DNA of 64,000 bases. Origin: Nocardia stercoris (GTDB lineage Bacteria; Actinomycetota; Actinomycetes; Mycobacteriales; Mycobacteriaceae). Every line of letters starts with the position of its first letter. The first letter of the stretch is position 1. The notes under the pieces were generated by a model that was given only the letters and a program-made list of their open reading frames with translations, made no database searches and had not been told where the DNA came from. This document shows positions 33,771-43,828 of this stretch, piece by piece. The position numbers and the translations under genes are program-made. The stretch covers positions 682,001 to 746,000 of the forward strand of contig NZ_RFFH01000001.1 of assembly GCF_003696265.1 (NCBI RefSeq). Reading direction: 5' to 3'.

Positions 33771-35320
33771 GCCGGTTTCGGGCCGCGTCCGGTGCTCCGA
33801 TCGCGCCTGCCGCGCTCGGAATCGGTTGGCGGCCGGAGATTTCCGGTGTGGTGGCGGCGCTGGACGGGCTCGGGTTCTGTGAGGTGATCACCGAGACTCT
33901 CCCGTGGACGCGATCTCGCCGGTCGCTGGCGATCACCGTACCGGACGAGCTTGCCGCGCTACGGGATCGGGGCGTGCCGGTGATCCCGCACGGCGTCGCG
34001 CTCTCGCTCGGCGGCGCCGAACCGGTCGACCCCGATCGGGTGCGGCGCACGGCCGCCGCCGCCCGGGCACTGCGAGCGCCGCTGGTGAGCGAGCACATCG
34101 CGTTCGTGCGCGCCGGCGGGGTGGAGGCCGGGCACCTGCTGCCGGTGCCCCGAACCCGGGCGGCCCTGGATGCGTTGGCGGACAACATCTCTCGAACCCG
34201 CGATGAACTCGACGTGCCGTTGGCGCTGGAGAACATCGCGACCCTGTTCGACTGGCCCGGCGACGAATACACCGAGGCGGAGTTCCTGACCGAACTGGTG
34301 GAACGCACCGGCGTGCTCCTGCTGATCGACATCGCGAACGTCTACGCCAACGCCCGCAACCGCGGCCGCGACCCCCTCGCGGAACTCACCCGCCTGCCGG
34401 TGGACCGAATCGCCTACTGCCACATAGCCGGCGGACACGTCGCCGGCGGCCGCTACCACGACACCCACACCGACCCGGTGCCACCGGAGGTCCTGGACCT
34501 GGCCGCGGAATTCACCGCCACCCATCCGGTTCCGCTGCTGCTGGAACGTGACGGCAACTACCCGCCCGCCCCGGAACTGCTGGCCGAACTCGACGCCATC
34601 GCCGCGGCAACCGGCCGCCCGCGGATCACCGCGACCGCCTGGACGCGTTTCGCCGCAGGACAACAGAATTCGATCCAGACCCTCGACTACCGTGCCACCG
34701 CAACGGAATCGGCAGCGATCGCCGGTGCCGAACTCGGAACCACTGCCGGGGACATAGCGCCGCCGAACCAGGTGGGTGTCGTGGGTTCTGCTGTCGCGGG
34801 GGAGGTAGTGCCGTCAGCGCACGTCGGTGCTGCGGATGCCGTAGTCGCGGTGGATGAATGCCGGTCCTCTGGCGCAGCCGGCTCCGGTCCGCAAGTCCTC
34901 GCTACCGCCCGGCCCGCGGCGGCAGTTTCCGTCGCGGCGGCGCCTCACGGCGGGCCCGGCCCCGCGGAGCAGGACGCGATCGACCCGGCAGTGGCCGGGC
35001 CATCGGACCTCGCGGCCGAGCAGGAGGCGCTGGTGCTCACCCTGGTCGCCGGCGGTGAATTCCGTCCCGGCTTCGACCGCGGCGCCGTCTCGGCCACCGC
35101 ACATGCCCTGCTGCGCAAGCGAGCCGGTGAGGTCGCCCAGCGCTTTCCGGTACTGGTCGCCGGGTGCGGCCCGGACTTCACCGACCGCTACATCGCCTGG
35201 GCAGCACACCGTCCCAAGATCAGCACAGTCGCCGATGCCGCGGCCTTCGCGGCCGAGCACGGGCTGGCGGCGCCGTCGGCACGGTCTCGGTCGGCGTGGA
35301 GCCGGTTCCGCCGCGGTTGA
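33767..35320 (+). CDS. MNIO (DUF692) family metalloenzyme
   Basis: Protein of 517 residues. The N-terminal 290 residues form a DUF692 TIM barrel with the expected metal ligands: His75 (PHGV), His110 (SEHIAF), Glu155 (LENIATL), Asp188 and Asn191 (IDIANVYANARN), His219 and His224 (CHIAGGH), His231 (HDTHTD) and a late Glu in LLERDGN. MNIO enzymes use iron and oxygen to remodel Cys or other residues in peptide substrates. A disordered Ala-rich linker (about 300-405) leads to a C-terminal helical domain seen in actinobacterial relatives (SATAHALLRKRAGEVAQRFP). Start ATG 33767 overlaps the Cys-tailed membrane protein. Confidence 0.9.
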   Translation: MSRFRAASGAPIAPAALGIGWRPEISGVVAALDGLGFCEVITETLPWTRSRRSLAITVPDELAALRDRGVPVIPHGVALSLGGAEPVDPDRVRRTAAAARALRAPLVSEHIAFVRAGGVEAGHLLPVPRTRAALDALADNISRTRDELDVPLALENIATLFDWPGDEYTEAEFLTELVERTGVLLLIDIANVYANARNRGRDPLAELTRLPVDRIAYCHIAGGHVAGGRYHDTHTDPVPPEVLDLAAEFTATHPVPLLLERDGNYPPAPELLAELDAIAAATGRPRITATAWTRFAAGQQNSIQTLDYRATATESAAIAGAELGTTAGDIAPPNQVGVVGSAVAGEVVPSAHVGAADAVVAVDECRSSGAAGSGPQVLATARPAAAVSVAAAPHGGPGPAEQDAIDPAVAGPSDLAAEQEALVLTLVAGGEFRPGFDRGAVSATAHALLRKRAGEVAQRFPVLVAGCGPDFTDRYIAWAAHRPKISTVADAAAFAAEHGLAAPSARSRSAWSRFRRG

Positions 35321-35360
35321 GAGCAATGACACCGGGTGCCGAAGATCGTTCGTCACTACG

Positions 35361-36221
35361 ATGGACGAGGTGTTGCACACCGAGCCCAGTCGGACCGCGC
35401 TGGCCACTGCTTACGCCCGCGCCTTTCATCAGATCGCGCCTGAGCCGAGGGTTTTCATCGATCCGCTGGCGATTCCGATCTGCGGGCTGACGGCTGCCGA
35501 GCTGACGGACCGGGATACCGCCAACCTGAGAAAGGTCACTGATCCGGCGCCGCGACGGAATCGGCGGATGTTCTTGGCGGCGCGAGCTCGGTTCGCGGAG
35601 GAGGTTGTGCAGCAGGCGGTGGCGGGCGGGGTTCGGCAGGTCGCCGTGCTGGGGGCGGGGCTGGATACGTTCGCCTACCGGAATCCGTATCCGGGGGTGC
35701 GGGTGGTGGAGGTCGATCACCCGAACACGCAGGAGTGGAAGCGCGAGCGGCTGGCGTCGGCGGGCATCGAGATTCCCGATTCGATGTCGTTCGCGCCGGT
35801 GGACTTCGAAACCGGAACGCTCGGTGCGGGATTGGCTGCGGTGGGCTGGTCGCGGACCGAGCCCGCGGCGTTCGTCTGGCTCGGCGTGGTCATGTACCTG
35901 GAACCGGCGACGGTCCGCGAGACGCTGGGATTCCTTGCGGCACAGGATGCCCCGGTGCACGTGGTCGCCGACTACCTGCAGCCGCCCGACGCCTCCACCC
36001 CGGCCGTCGTCCTCGAGCGGGCCGCCGCGATCGCGGCCATGGGCGAACCGTTCCAGGCCTACTTCAGCCCGGACGACATGGCTGCGGAGCTGCGGGCCGC
36101 CGGTTTCACCGGCATCGACGACCACGGCGCCGCCGAGCTGCTGGTGCGGTACGGCGCCATCCACCAGGCGTCCCCGGGCCGACGCTGGAGCGAACCGCAC
36201 GTCGTCCACGCGAGCAAGTGA
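35361..36221 (+). CDS. SAM-dependent methyltransferase (LCMT/TIGR00027 type)
   Basis: Class I methyltransferase of 286 residues. The glycine motif is VAVLGAGLDTFAYR and the acidic SAM-ribose position is VVEVDHPNTQEWKRERL, both typical of the leucine carboxyl methyltransferase-like family abundant in Nocardia and mycobacteria. Early segments TALATAYARAFHQ and FIDPLA also fit. It lies 40 bases behind the MNIO gene on the same strand. It could be part of that operon as a tailoring enzyme, or simply a neighbour. Start ATG 35361. Confidence 0.85.
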   Translation: MDEVLHTEPSRTALATAYARAFHQIAPEPRVFIDPLAIPICGLTAAELTDRDTANLRKVTDPAPRRNRRMFLAARARFAEEVVQQAVAGGVRQVAVLGAGLDTFAYRNPYPGVRVVEVDHPNTQEWKRERLASAGIEIPDSMSFAPVDFETGTLGAGLAAVGWSRTEPAAFVWLGVVMYLEPATVRETLGFLAAQDAPVHVVADYLQPPDASTPAVVLERAAAIAAMGEPFQAYFSPDDMAAELRAAGFTGIDDHGAAELLVRYGAIHQASPGRRWSEPHVVHASK

Positions 36222-36222
36222 A

Positions 36223-36272
36223 AACGCCCGCGGGGCCGCCGATTTCCGTAGAACCGGCGCCCTGCGGGCGTT
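36223..36272. terminator. bidirectional terminator
   Basis: Arms aacgcccgcggggc (36223-36236) and gccctgcgggcgtt (36259-36272), 13 of 14 pairs, between the convergent methyltransferase and F0 operon. It supports a genuine end of the F0 operon at 36291. Confidence 0.65.
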
Positions 36273-36290
36273 CGAATGAAATCTAACTGA

Positions 36291-36863
36291 TCAGTTCCAG
36301 CGGGACTGGTTGCGCCGCGATCCGGGCGCGGATTCGGCCAGTGACTCGAGCTCGTGGATGAAGCGATCCACGCTCTCGGCCTGGGACTGTGGCGCCGCGA
36401 GCAGCACCCGCACCTTCTCCTCGGTGCGTTCCAGCATCGACAAGGTCATCTCGGTGGTGAGGTCGCGGACCAGCTGGCGCCGGTACTGGTTGATCTGTTC
36501 CCGGCCGTGCCGGCGCACCCGCTCCACCTCCTCGGCGGCCGCGTCCCGCATCTGGGCGATGATGAACTCGGCGTCGGCCTGCGCGTCCGCGCGCAGTTCC
36601 TCCAACTCCTTCTGCGCCTCGGCGATCGCGCTCTCGTAGGCCTTGCGGGCGGACGCCAGCCGGGCAGCGGCCTCGGTCGAATCCGCGAGCTGGGCGGCGA
36701 CGGCATCCTGCGTCTTCGCCATCGCCTTGCGGACCACCGGGGCGACGTATCGCATGATCACGAAAAGGATGACCGCGAAACCGAACAGCTGGCTGATGAA
36801 GACCGGCCACTCGATGCTGATGTGGTAGACACCCGCTGCCAGCAGGCCACTGCTGTCTTTCAT
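36291..36863 (-). CDS. F0 subunit b' (b half of a b-delta type protein, delta missing)
   Basis: Membrane-anchored stalk subunit of 190 residues. A single N-terminal helix (FISQLFGFAVILFVIMRYV) is followed by a long charged coiled coil. QLFGFAVI...APVV and the coil match the N-terminal half of mycobacterial AtpH, which is normally a b-delta fusion of about 445 residues. Here the frame ends after the b part and no delta sequence lies beyond; a terminator follows. It overlaps atpF (ATGA). It can still pair with AtpF as a b-b' dimer, but the OSCP/delta contact to F1 is absent. Confidence 0.82.
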   Translation of the reverse strand: MKDSSGLLAAGVYHISIEWPVFISQLFGFAVILFVIMRYVAPVVRKAMAKTQDAVAAQLADSTEAAARLASARKAYESAIAEAQKELEELRADAQADAEFIIAQMRDAAAEEVERVRRHGREQINQYRRQLVRDLTTEMTLSMLERTEEKVRVLLAAPQSQAESVDRFIHELESLAESAPGSRRNQSRWN

Positions 36864-37387
36864 GAACTGGCCCGTCCTGTCTGTGGCCCGGACCCGCTCC
36901 CGGCCCGCCCGTCGTCCCCGCCGGTCACTCGATCGGCCAGGGTCTGTGCGAGCGGCTCGACCGTCGCCCGCAGTTCGGCCGCCACCTGGTCGGCCTCGGA
37001 TCGCAGTTGCGCCGCCGATTCCGCAAGGGCGGCATCCGCTTCCGCTTGGGCCTGGCCCCGCATCTCGTCGATGATGGCCCGACCCTCCGCACGCGCCTGG
37101 TTGCGGATGTCGGCCGCTTCCGCGCGCGCCTTGTCCAGTGCTTCCTGATACCGCGCCTCCGCCTCGGCGAAGATCTGCTTGGCTTCCTTGGCGTTCTCCG
37201 CCGTTTCCGCCACCCGGGCGTCACGTTCGTCGAGGACCCGCCGGATCGGCGGCACGACGAACACCCAGATGACCGCGAGTACCACCAGGAAGATCAGCAG
37301 CTCGGCGAAGAAGGTGCCGTTGGGGATCAGGAAGTTACCGTCCGCCAGTACATCCGCACCGGCGGACGGAACCGACCGTGCAGCCAT
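36860..37387 (-). CDS. atpF: ATP synthase F0 subunit b
   Basis: Peripheral stalk subunit of 175 residues. NFLIPNGTFFAELLIFLVVLAVIWVFVVPPI is the membrane helix region and closely follows mycobacterial AtpF (shared NFLIPNGTFF). A long heptad-rich coil follows, with a Gly/Ser-rich tail. It lies 5 bases behind atpE and overlaps the b' gene by 4 bases. It is a component of the proton-conducting F0 sector. Confidence 0.88.
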   Translation of the reverse strand: MAARSVPSAGADVLADGNFLIPNGTFFAELLIFLVVLAVIWVFVVPPIRRVLDERDARVAETAENAKEAKQIFAEAEARYQEALDKARAEAADIRNQARAEGRAIIDEMRGQAQAEADAALAESAAQLRSEADQVAAELRATVEPLAQTLADRVTGGDDGRAGSGSGPQTGRASS

Positions 37388-37392
37388 GGCGC

Positions 37393-37671
<279 letters not shown>

Positions 37672-37723
37672 TTACTGCGATCGGTGTGGCACCGATCAGG
37701 TTTGTGCCGGTGAACCTTTCGGC

Positions 37724-38497
37724 TCAGTGGTCGTGCTCTCGCGCCATCGACTGACTGAAATAGAGGACCGTCAGGAGCGAGAAAATGAAGGCCTGGATCG
37801 CGCCGACGAAGAGATCGAACAGTTTCCACACCGCGTTGGGGCCCCAGCTGATCCAGTACGGAAACAGGGTGATGACCGAGATCATGACGCCACCGGCGAA
37901 CATGTTCCCGAACAGCCGCAGCGACAACGAGAGTGGTTTCGCGATCTCTTCGATCACATTGATGAGGACCATCGGGCCCCAGCCCGTGTGGCCTTTCAAC
38001 AATTGTTTGACGTGCGTGAGCGGCCCGCGACGGTAGACACCGGCCAGCTGATAGAAGAGAAAAACGAACAGGGCCAAGGCATAGACGAAGTTGACGTCCG
38101 ACGCCGGCGGTGCGATGAATTCGCCCTTGCCGTACTGCATCGGCAACGCCGACAACCAGTTCGACAGCAGAATGAAGGTGAACAGCGTGACCGCGAGCGG
38201 CAGGACGAACGGCGCGACCTTCATGCCGATGGCGTCCTCCACCTGCTGGCGCATCTGGGTGGTGACGGTCTCGAAGAACAACTGGGCGCCGTTGGGGACG
38301 CCGGAGGTGACCTTGATCCGCACGTAGAACGCCAGCGACAGCACGATGAGCGCGGCGACCAGCGTTGATACGATGGTGTCGACGTTGAACTCCATGCCCA
38401 GCAGGTGGGCGACGGCGTGATCGCCGACCTTGATCTTGGGTTCGTCGGGCGCGCTGTCGGCGAGCCAGGCGGTGGACGCGGCGAGCTGAACGGTCAT
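37724..38497 (-). CDS. atpB: ATP synthase F0 subunit a
   Basis: Integral membrane stator subunit of 257 residues forming the proton half-channels. The essential Arg is present in [17 protein letters not shown], and the C-terminal helix has [19 protein letters not shown]. Start ATG 38497 overlaps the atpI stop by one base (TGATG); the open frame upstream is inside atpI. All features of an active a subunit are preserved. Confidence 0.92.
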   Translation of the reverse strand: MTVQLAASTAWLADSAPDEPKIKVGDHAVAHLLGMEFNVDTIVSTLVAALIVLSLAFYVRIKVTSGVPNGAQLFFETVTTQMRQQVEDAIGMKVAPFVLPLAVTLFTFILLSNWLSALPMQYGKGEFIAPPASDVNFVYALALFVFLFYQLAGVYRRGPLTHVKQLLKGHTGWGPMVLINVIEEIAKPLSLSLRLFGNMFAGGVMISVITLFPYWISWGPNAVWKLFDLFVGAIQAFIFSLLTVLYFSQSMAREHDH

Positions 38498-38874
38498 CAC
38501 GACTGGCGCATCGCTTTCACTTCGGGGATGACGGTGGTCAGAATCATCGTCACCTGGAATACGGCGAGGCCGACGAAGAGCCCGATGCCGTCGGGCCGGG
38601 TCAGGAAGCCGACCAGGATTGCGAGAGCAGTCAATCCGAACAGGCGCACGGCCGACGACAGGGCCAGCTGTTGCTTGCTCGGCGTCTCGGACGAGGTGAC
38701 CCGGACGACCGAGGTCCAGGTGAGTTGGGCATTGACCCAGCCGAGTGCGAGGCCGACGCAACACAGTGCGCCGAACAGCAATCGATGCAGGGGGCCGGCG
38801 GCGATCAGAACGAGTATCCCGAAAGCGGTCGCCATAATGGCGGCTCTGCGTATTCGGAGCCTTCTGACATCCAC
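38497..38874 (-). CDS. atpI: ATP synthase AtpI-like protein
   Basis: Small hydrophobic protein of about 125 residues with four predicted helices ([68 protein letters not shown]). It occupies the atpI position, first in the F0 operon; AtpI assists c-ring assembly. The GTG at 38874 has gggcggtg before it; a TTG at 38889 is an alternative. The family is poorly conserved, so the call rests on layout and topology. Confidence 0.7.
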   Translation of the reverse strand: MDVRRLRIRRAAIMATAFGILVLIAAGPLHRLLFGALCCVGLALGWVNAQLTWTSVVRVTSSETPSKQQLALSSAVRLFGLTALAILVGFLTRPDGIGLFVGLAVFQVTMILTTVIPEVKAMRQS

Positions 38875-38889
38875 TGTGACACCGCCCAA

Positions 38890-39582
38890 TCGATCATCCC
38901 ACTGTCGTGGGGTCTTGATTATCGGTCAGCATACAACGGTCATAGGCGGTGTGGGGCAGGCTTTTTGATCTTATGGGAATGATCGAATTCGCGGATTGTT
39001 CGCCGAATATGTAGCAGCACAACGACATTCTCTGATACAAAAATTTACGGTGTTTCCGGCCCGATCGGTCCCGTGATTCCCTTTTTTCGATCTTGTCCGG
39101 GTCGCGGCGGGCCGACGCAGCTGCGGCGTTGTGCCCCGGGCGGTTCGGTGCGGCCGACCGGAAACTTGCCGGACCCGTCGGTCGGTTGTAGTCCGCTGTG
39201 TCCGATGTGATCCAGATCTCATTCGTACGCGGGCCGGTTGCCGGAAGGTTCCGGTTCCTCCGGTCAGTCCTGGTGGCCGGGACGGTTTTCTGTGGCACCG
39301 GGGTGGACGTAGGGGGGTCCCGGCGCGGACCGGTCGGTGTTGTCCCGCAGCGGGTTCCGGGCCGCCGAGAACGAATCTTCGCAGCTCCGCATGCATTCGG
39401 ACCGTTTGCTCCGGATTGCGCGGGTACGGTGTGTCGGTCCCGTGCGTGTCGCGGACGCCACGCCGGTAACCCGACCCCATCTGCGGTGCATCGGTTTCGT
39501 TCCGGCCCCACATCGACTATTAATGCTATGTGCTGTTCCCCTGCCTGATGACTAGGCTGCCGCTCGACCACGAGGAGGAGTT
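38890..39582. other. 690-base intergenic region
   Basis: No credible gene. The left third (38900-39070) is AT-rich for this genome, with tttttgatcttatgg and tacaaaaatttacgg, and should hold the F0 operon promoter reading left. The rest is GC-rich without clear structure. Confidence 0.4.
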
Positions 39583-40809
39583 GTGACCAACGATTCGCTC
39601 GGGGGCGAGATCTCGCAACTTGCCCTCCGCGTCGAGAACGCGCGCAACCGGATGGTCTACCAGTTCGACCCGGCGCTCACCGACGCCCTCTCCGAGGACG
39701 AACTGCGCGCCGAACGTGAACTGGCCGAACGCATCCGGGAACAGGAGCGTGACCAGCGCTGGAAGCATGTACAAGCGGCGGCCGAGGCCTCGGACCAGGC
39801 ACGGGCCACCTCACAGAAGATCGCCAAGGCCGATATGCGTGACCTTTTGACCGCCCGCAAGGCACTCGCCGCGCAGCGTCGCGAGTCCAGTCCCCACGCC
39901 AAACTGGCCTCGCTGTACAAACATCGGGCCTGGTCGCAGCGCGCGCTCGCCTTCGTGGTGATCTGCGGCATGCTCTGGTCCGCGGTCAACGTGCAGCACA
40001 ACATCGCGCCGGGCGGCGCCTCGGATCCGTTGTACTGGTTCAGCTATCTGCTCGAGGCGATGATCTCGCTCTGCCTCGTGATCGTGATGATCGGCAACAA
40101 CAAGATCGCCGAATGGGGTGTGCTCGACAATCGGCGCCGCGTCGTCATCGCCGAAATGTCGCTGCTGTCACTGACCGTCGGCCTGAACACCTACCCGTAC
40201 CTGCGCTCCGGCGACTGGTACGACGTCGGCGTGCACGCGGTCGCACCGGTCATGATCGGTGTCGCGCTGCTCATCCACGACGCGGCCAGCGCCGGCTACG
40301 GCTTGGCCATCGTGCGGGCCACCCTGCAGGTGCAGGATCTGCCCGACCCGAGCGAGCACATCCGGCGCACCATGGCGCCGCCGCAGTTCATGAACTTCAT
40401 GCGCGCCCAGGCCGGTCCGCCGCAGTCCACCGCCGAGGTGATGCGCCCGCAGGCCGCGCTCAAGGCCGCCGAGCCTACCGTGGAGGCCACCGCCACCCGG
40501 GTCAGCGACGTGGAGGCCACCGAGGTCGCCGAGGTGTCCGACCTCGGCAAGTCCGACTCGACGTTCCGGTCCACCGGTTTCGGTGCGGGCCTGGGCAGCA
40601 GCACCAATGGCAGCGGAAAGCGAAAGTCCGCCAAGCCGTCCGAATCCGATAGCGACTCGTCCGGCTCGACGGACGAGAACGGCGCGCAGTACGACACCGG
40701 GCAGTTCCGGATCGCGGAATCCCTCGAGCAGGAGCTCGCGGAGATGCGGGCGGAGCGCCGGCGGGCTCGGGCCAAGAAACAGCGCACCTCGGTCACCGCC
40801 GACGACTGA
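39583..40809 (+). CDS. SpdB/DUF2637-like membrane protein
   Basis: Protein of 408 residues. An N-terminal charged coiled coil (residues 20-115, RERELAERIREQERDQRW...) leads to four predicted membrane helices (ALAFVVICGMLWSAVNV, LEAMISLCLVIVMIG, VIAEMSLLSLTVGLNTYPYL, AVAPVMIGVALLIHDAAS), then a disordered Ser-rich tail and a final basic coil. The four-helix block resembles DUF2637/SpdB proteins linked to plasmid transfer in actinobacteria, but no transfer genes are nearby. GTG 39583 follows gaggaggag. Function unknown. Confidence 0.6.
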   Translation: MTNDSLGGEISQLALRVENARNRMVYQFDPALTDALSEDELRAERELAERIREQERDQRWKHVQAAAEASDQARATSQKIAKADMRDLLTARKALAAQRRESSPHAKLASLYKHRAWSQRALAFVVICGMLWSAVNVQHNIAPGGASDPLYWFSYLLEAMISLCLVIVMIGNNKIAEWGVLDNRRRVVIAEMSLLSLTVGLNTYPYLRSGDWYDVGVHAVAPVMIGVALLIHDAASAGYGLAIVRATLQVQDLPDPSEHIRRTMAPPQFMNFMRAQAGPPQSTAEVMRPQAALKAAEPTVEATATRVSDVEATEVAEVSDLGKSDSTFRSTGFGAGLGSSTNGSGKRKSAKPSESDSDSSGSTDENGAQYDTGQFRIAESLEQELAEMRAERRRARAKKQRTSVTADD

Positions 40810-40935
40810 CGGTTCCGCAGGCCGGCTGCGTGACCACCCAGGCCGTCCGGTTCGGGCACAGCTCGAACCGGACGGCCTGTTCTCGTCGGCCGGTCGCGGA
40901 TGCGGTCCGCGCGCTCGTGCGGCAGGGTGGACCCT

Positions 40936-41586
40936 GTGCACAGCATCGTGATGGACCGGGTCGGCGTGAGTCAGGGCGGGGTCGCCGTCCTGGCCGACGT
41001 CGACGCCGTACTGCCGGCCGGGCGCTGCACGGCGATCGTCGGCGCCAGCGGCACCGGAAAGACAACCCTGTTGCGCCTGCTGAACCGGCTCGCCGAGCCG
41101 GACATCGGCATGATCGCCCTCGACGGTGTACCGATCGCCGATCTGGAGGTTCGGGACCTGCGGCGCCGCGTCGGCTTGGTCGCGCAGACCGCCACGCTGC
41201 TGGCCGAATCCGTCGGTGACGAGATCCGGGTCGGCCGGCCCGACCTGACCGCCGCACAGGTCACCGAGCTGCTCGCGCAGGTCGGCCTGCCCGAGGCGTT
41301 CGCGTTCCGGCTGTGCGCCGAACTGTCCGGGGGAGAGGCGCAGCGGGTGTGTCTGGCGCGGGGGCTGGCCGTCGAACCGGAATGGTTACTGCTCGACGAG
41401 CCCACCTCCGCACTCGACGCGGACGCGGCGGCGATGATCCGCGCCGTCGTGCGCCGGCACTGCGACCGCGGCGGCGGTGTGGTGCTGGTCAGTCACGACA
41501 GCGGATTCACTGGCGCCACAGCCGATTCCGTACTGCACCTGGACGGCGGGCGGTTGCAGCCGCTGGGCTCCGGGGGATTCGAGTGA
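40936..41586 (+). CDS. ABC transporter ATPase, FetA-like
   Basis: ATP-binding subunit of about 216 residues. Walker A is GASGTGKTT, the signature [15 protein letters not shown], and Walker [12 protein letters not shown]. The GTG at 40936 is taken as start; ATG 40951 is also possible. It overlaps the membrane gene that follows (GTGA). The pair matches the YbbL-YbbM (FetAB) exporter, described as moving iron out of the cell and aiding oxidative-stress resistance. No iron-regulator site was seen. Confidence 0.82.
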   Translation: MHSIVMDRVGVSQGGVAVLADVDAVLPAGRCTAIVGASGTGKTTLLRLLNRLAEPDIGMIALDGVPIADLEVRDLRRRVGLVAQTATLLAESVGDEIRVGRPDLTAAQVTELLAQVGLPEAFAFRLCAELSGGEAQRVCLARGLAVEPEWLLLDEPTSALDADAAAMIRAVVRRHCDRGGGVVLVSHDSGFTGATADSVLHLDGGRLQPLGSGGFE

Positions 41587-42383
41587 ACGGGGTGAATCCC
41601 GGTCTGGCGGTGCCGGACTGGACCGGTGTCGCGGCCTCGCTGCTGCTGGTCGCGGTGGCCGCGCTCATCGCCTACCGGCAGCGGCTGCGGGTCACCCGGG
41701 AACTGCTGGTGGCGGCGGCCCGGGCCGGTGTGCAGCTCGTGGCGGTCGGTGCCCTGCTGCTGGTGCTGTTCCGGCACGCGGGGCTGCCCGGTGCGCTGGC
41801 GTGGGTGGTGGTGATGATCGTGATCGCCGGGCAGGTCGCCGGCCGCCGCGGCGCCGGGCTGCCCGGGGCGATCACCGCGGCCACCGTCGGTGTCGCGGCC
41901 GGTTCGGTCGTCACGCTCGGCGCCCTGGTGCTGCTGGGGGTGATCTCCACCCAGGCCCGGGTCGTGGTGCCGGTCGGCGGGATGATCGTGTCCGGATCCA
42001 TGCAGGCGTGCGGGATCGCGCTGCGCCGCCTGGCCGAGGACGCTCGCCGCGGCCGCGCCCAGGTCGAGGCCCGATTGTGTCTGGGCCTGTCCACCACAGC
42101 GGCCTTCCTGCCGTTCCGCCGTTCCGCACTGCGCACCGCGCTGGTGCCCTCGATCGACGCCACCAAAGTGGTCGGCCTGATCAGTCTCCCCGGGGCCATG
42201 ACCGGCCTCATCCTGGCGGGCGTGGACCCGCTCACCGCCATCCGCTACCAGATCGTGGTCATGTACATGCTGTTGGCCGCGGGCGCGCTCGCCGCACTCA
42301 CCGCCGCCCGCGTGGCCGAGCGCGGCCTGTTCGACGACGGCCAGCGACTGGTGGTGCTGCCGGCGGAGAACAACCGCGGCTGA
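41583..42383 (+). CDS. ABC transporter permease, FetB-like (UPF0014)
   Basis: Membrane subunit of 266 residues with about seven helices. The family segment [20 protein letters not shown] and the conserved [26 protein letters not shown] stretch identify UPF0014/FetB. Its GTG start overlaps the ATPase stop. With the ATPase it forms a compact two-gene exporter, probably for ferrous iron. Confidence 0.85.
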   Translation: MNGVNPGLAVPDWTGVAASLLLVAVAALIAYRQRLRVTRELLVAAARAGVQLVAVGALLLVLFRHAGLPGALAWVVVMIVIAGQVAGRRGAGLPGAITAATVGVAAGSVVTLGALVLLGVISTQARVVVPVGGMIVSGSMQACGIALRRLAEDARRGRAQVEARLCLGLSTTAAFLPFRRSALRTALVPSIDATKVVGLISLPGAMTGLILAGVDPLTAIRYQIVVMYMLLAAGALAALTAARVAERGLFDDGQRLVVLPAENNRG

Positions 42384-42400
42384 GCACCGGGCCGGATCGG

Positions 42401-43780
42401 TCAGTGCGCGGCGAGGGCGTCGGCCCAGCGGCGGTGGGTGGCGTCGATGACGTAGGTGTGGGCGTGCCGGTAGCCGCCGGGGACCGGAACCGCGTCGTGG
42501 ACGTGGCCGGGATCGGTTCCCGCGGTGTGGATGTGCTCGATGACCTCGGGGTCGTGTGCCGGCCAGCAGCGGGCCGCGACGGCCGTGCCGAGCGCGGCCA
42601 GGGCGGCCAGGACGGACCAGGTCACCGTGTAACCGGTTGTGGTGGTGAGGATTCCGGCGATCGGGTAGGCCAGCAGCCAGCACAGGTGGGAGAGCGAGAA
42701 CTGGGCCGCGAAGATCGGTGCGCGGTCGGCCGGAGCCGTGGAGCGGCGCAGGACCCGGCCGGTCGGGGTGAGGATCATGGCGGTGCCGATGCCGATCAGC
42801 GCCCACACGGCGAGGGCGACGGGCCAGCGCGGGCCGTCGGTTCCGATGCGGGACAGCGCGATTGCCGCGACGATCGCGGACAGGAGGGTCGCGGCGCCGG
42901 TCAGCATCAACGGGCGTTCACCGCGGGCGTCCAGGAACCGGGGCAGCAGCAGGGCCACGATCATGGTGCCGAAACCGTTGGCGGCCAACAGGATGCCCAC
43001 ATCCGCCGAGCTGCCGCCGACCGCGTCGCGGACGTAGGTGACGGTGTCGACCATGACCACCGCGCCCACGGCGGCGACGGCCAGGTTCAGTCCCATCAGC
43101 CCGCGCAGCCGCGGAGTGGCGGCGAAGGCGCGCAGACCGGCCGTGGTGCGCGCCCACACCCGGGTGTCGCCACCGCGCGCGGCGTCCGGGATTCGCGTGC
43201 TCACCACCAGCGCGGCCGAGGCGGCGAAACCGACTGTGGTGCCGAGGAACATCCAATGGAAGCTGATCACGCTCAACAGCGCCGCTGCCAGCAACGGGCT
43301 GAGCAGGCTTTCCATGGTCGAGGCGAGCTGGGATGCGGACAGTGCGCGGGTGTAGTCCCGCTCGTCGGGCAGGACGTCGGGCAGCACCGCCTGGAAGGCC
43401 GGCGTGAATGCCGCCGACGCCGCTTGTAGCACCGCGATCAGCACATAGATCTCCCACACCTGATCCACGAACGGCAGCGCGATCACGGTGGCCGCGCGCA
43501 CCACGTCGAGACTCACCAGCAACAGCCGCCGGGGCACCCGGGTGGCCCATGCGGCGGCGACCGGTGCGACGCTGACATAGGCGACCATCTTGATCGTCAG
43601 CGCCGTCCCCAGCACCGCGGCCGACCGCGCACCCGCCAGCTGGTAGGCGAGCAGACCGAGAGCAACGGTGGTCAAGCCGGTGCCGAACAGCGCGGCGAGC
43701 TGCGCGGTGAACAGGTGGCGGTAGTCGCGGTGGGCGAACAGCGCCGCCACGGATGGCTTGGGTACGGCCGGCTCGGGCAC
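42401..43780 (-). CDS. MFS exporter with His-rich C-terminus
   Basis: Twelve-helix major facilitator of about 460 residues. The N-terminal half has RDYRHLFTAQLAALFGTGL and the cytoplasmic loop motif WATRVPRRLLLVSLD. The C-terminal tail carries many His (EVIEHIHTAG, GHVHDAV, YRHAHTYV), suggesting nickel/cobalt or zinc binding. It faces an ArsR/KmtR-like sensor, which supports metal efflux. I place the start at GTG 43780, which has gaggag at the right distance; a GTG at 43804 without ribosome site would overlap the operator region. Confidence 0.85.
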   Translation of the reverse strand: MPEPAVPKPSVAALFAHRDYRHLFTAQLAALFGTGLTTVALGLLAYQLAGARSAAVLGTALTIKMVAYVSVAPVAAAWATRVPRRLLLVSLDVVRAATVIALPFVDQVWEIYVLIAVLQAASAAFTPAFQAVLPDVLPDERDYTRALSASQLASTMESLLSPLLAAALLSVISFHWMFLGTTVGFAASAALVVSTRIPDAARGGDTRVWARTTAGLRAFAATPRLRGLMGLNLAVAAVGAVVMVDTVTYVRDAVGGSSADVGILLAANGFGTMIVALLLPRFLDARGERPLMLTGAATLLSAIVAAIALSRIGTDGPRWPVALAVWALIGIGTAMILTPTGRVLRRSTAPADRAPIFAAQFSLSHLCWLLAYPIAGILTTTTGYTVTWSVLAALAALGTAVAARCWPAHDPEVIEHIHTAGTDPGHVHDAVPVPGGYRHAHTYVIDATHRRWADALAAH

Positions 43781-43799
43781 CGGGAACTCCTCGGGATAC

Positions 43800-43828
43800 G
43801 GCACAATAAGTGCTCATGTACGCACATA
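43800..43828. promoter_or_regulatory. ArsR/KmtR operator candidate
   Basis: Imperfect palindrome ATNANGTGC-N8-GCACNTNAT (about 43804-43829) between the divergent exporter and sensor genes, overlapping the sensor start. ArsR-family sensors typically bind such AT-flanked repeats and release them when metal binds. Confidence 0.55.

Noticed and set aside
38894..39571. 225-codon minus-strand frame in the long intergenic region
   Set aside because: No ribosome site, no motif and a composition of Arg/Pro/Thr typical of chance frames; the AT-rich part looks like a promoter.
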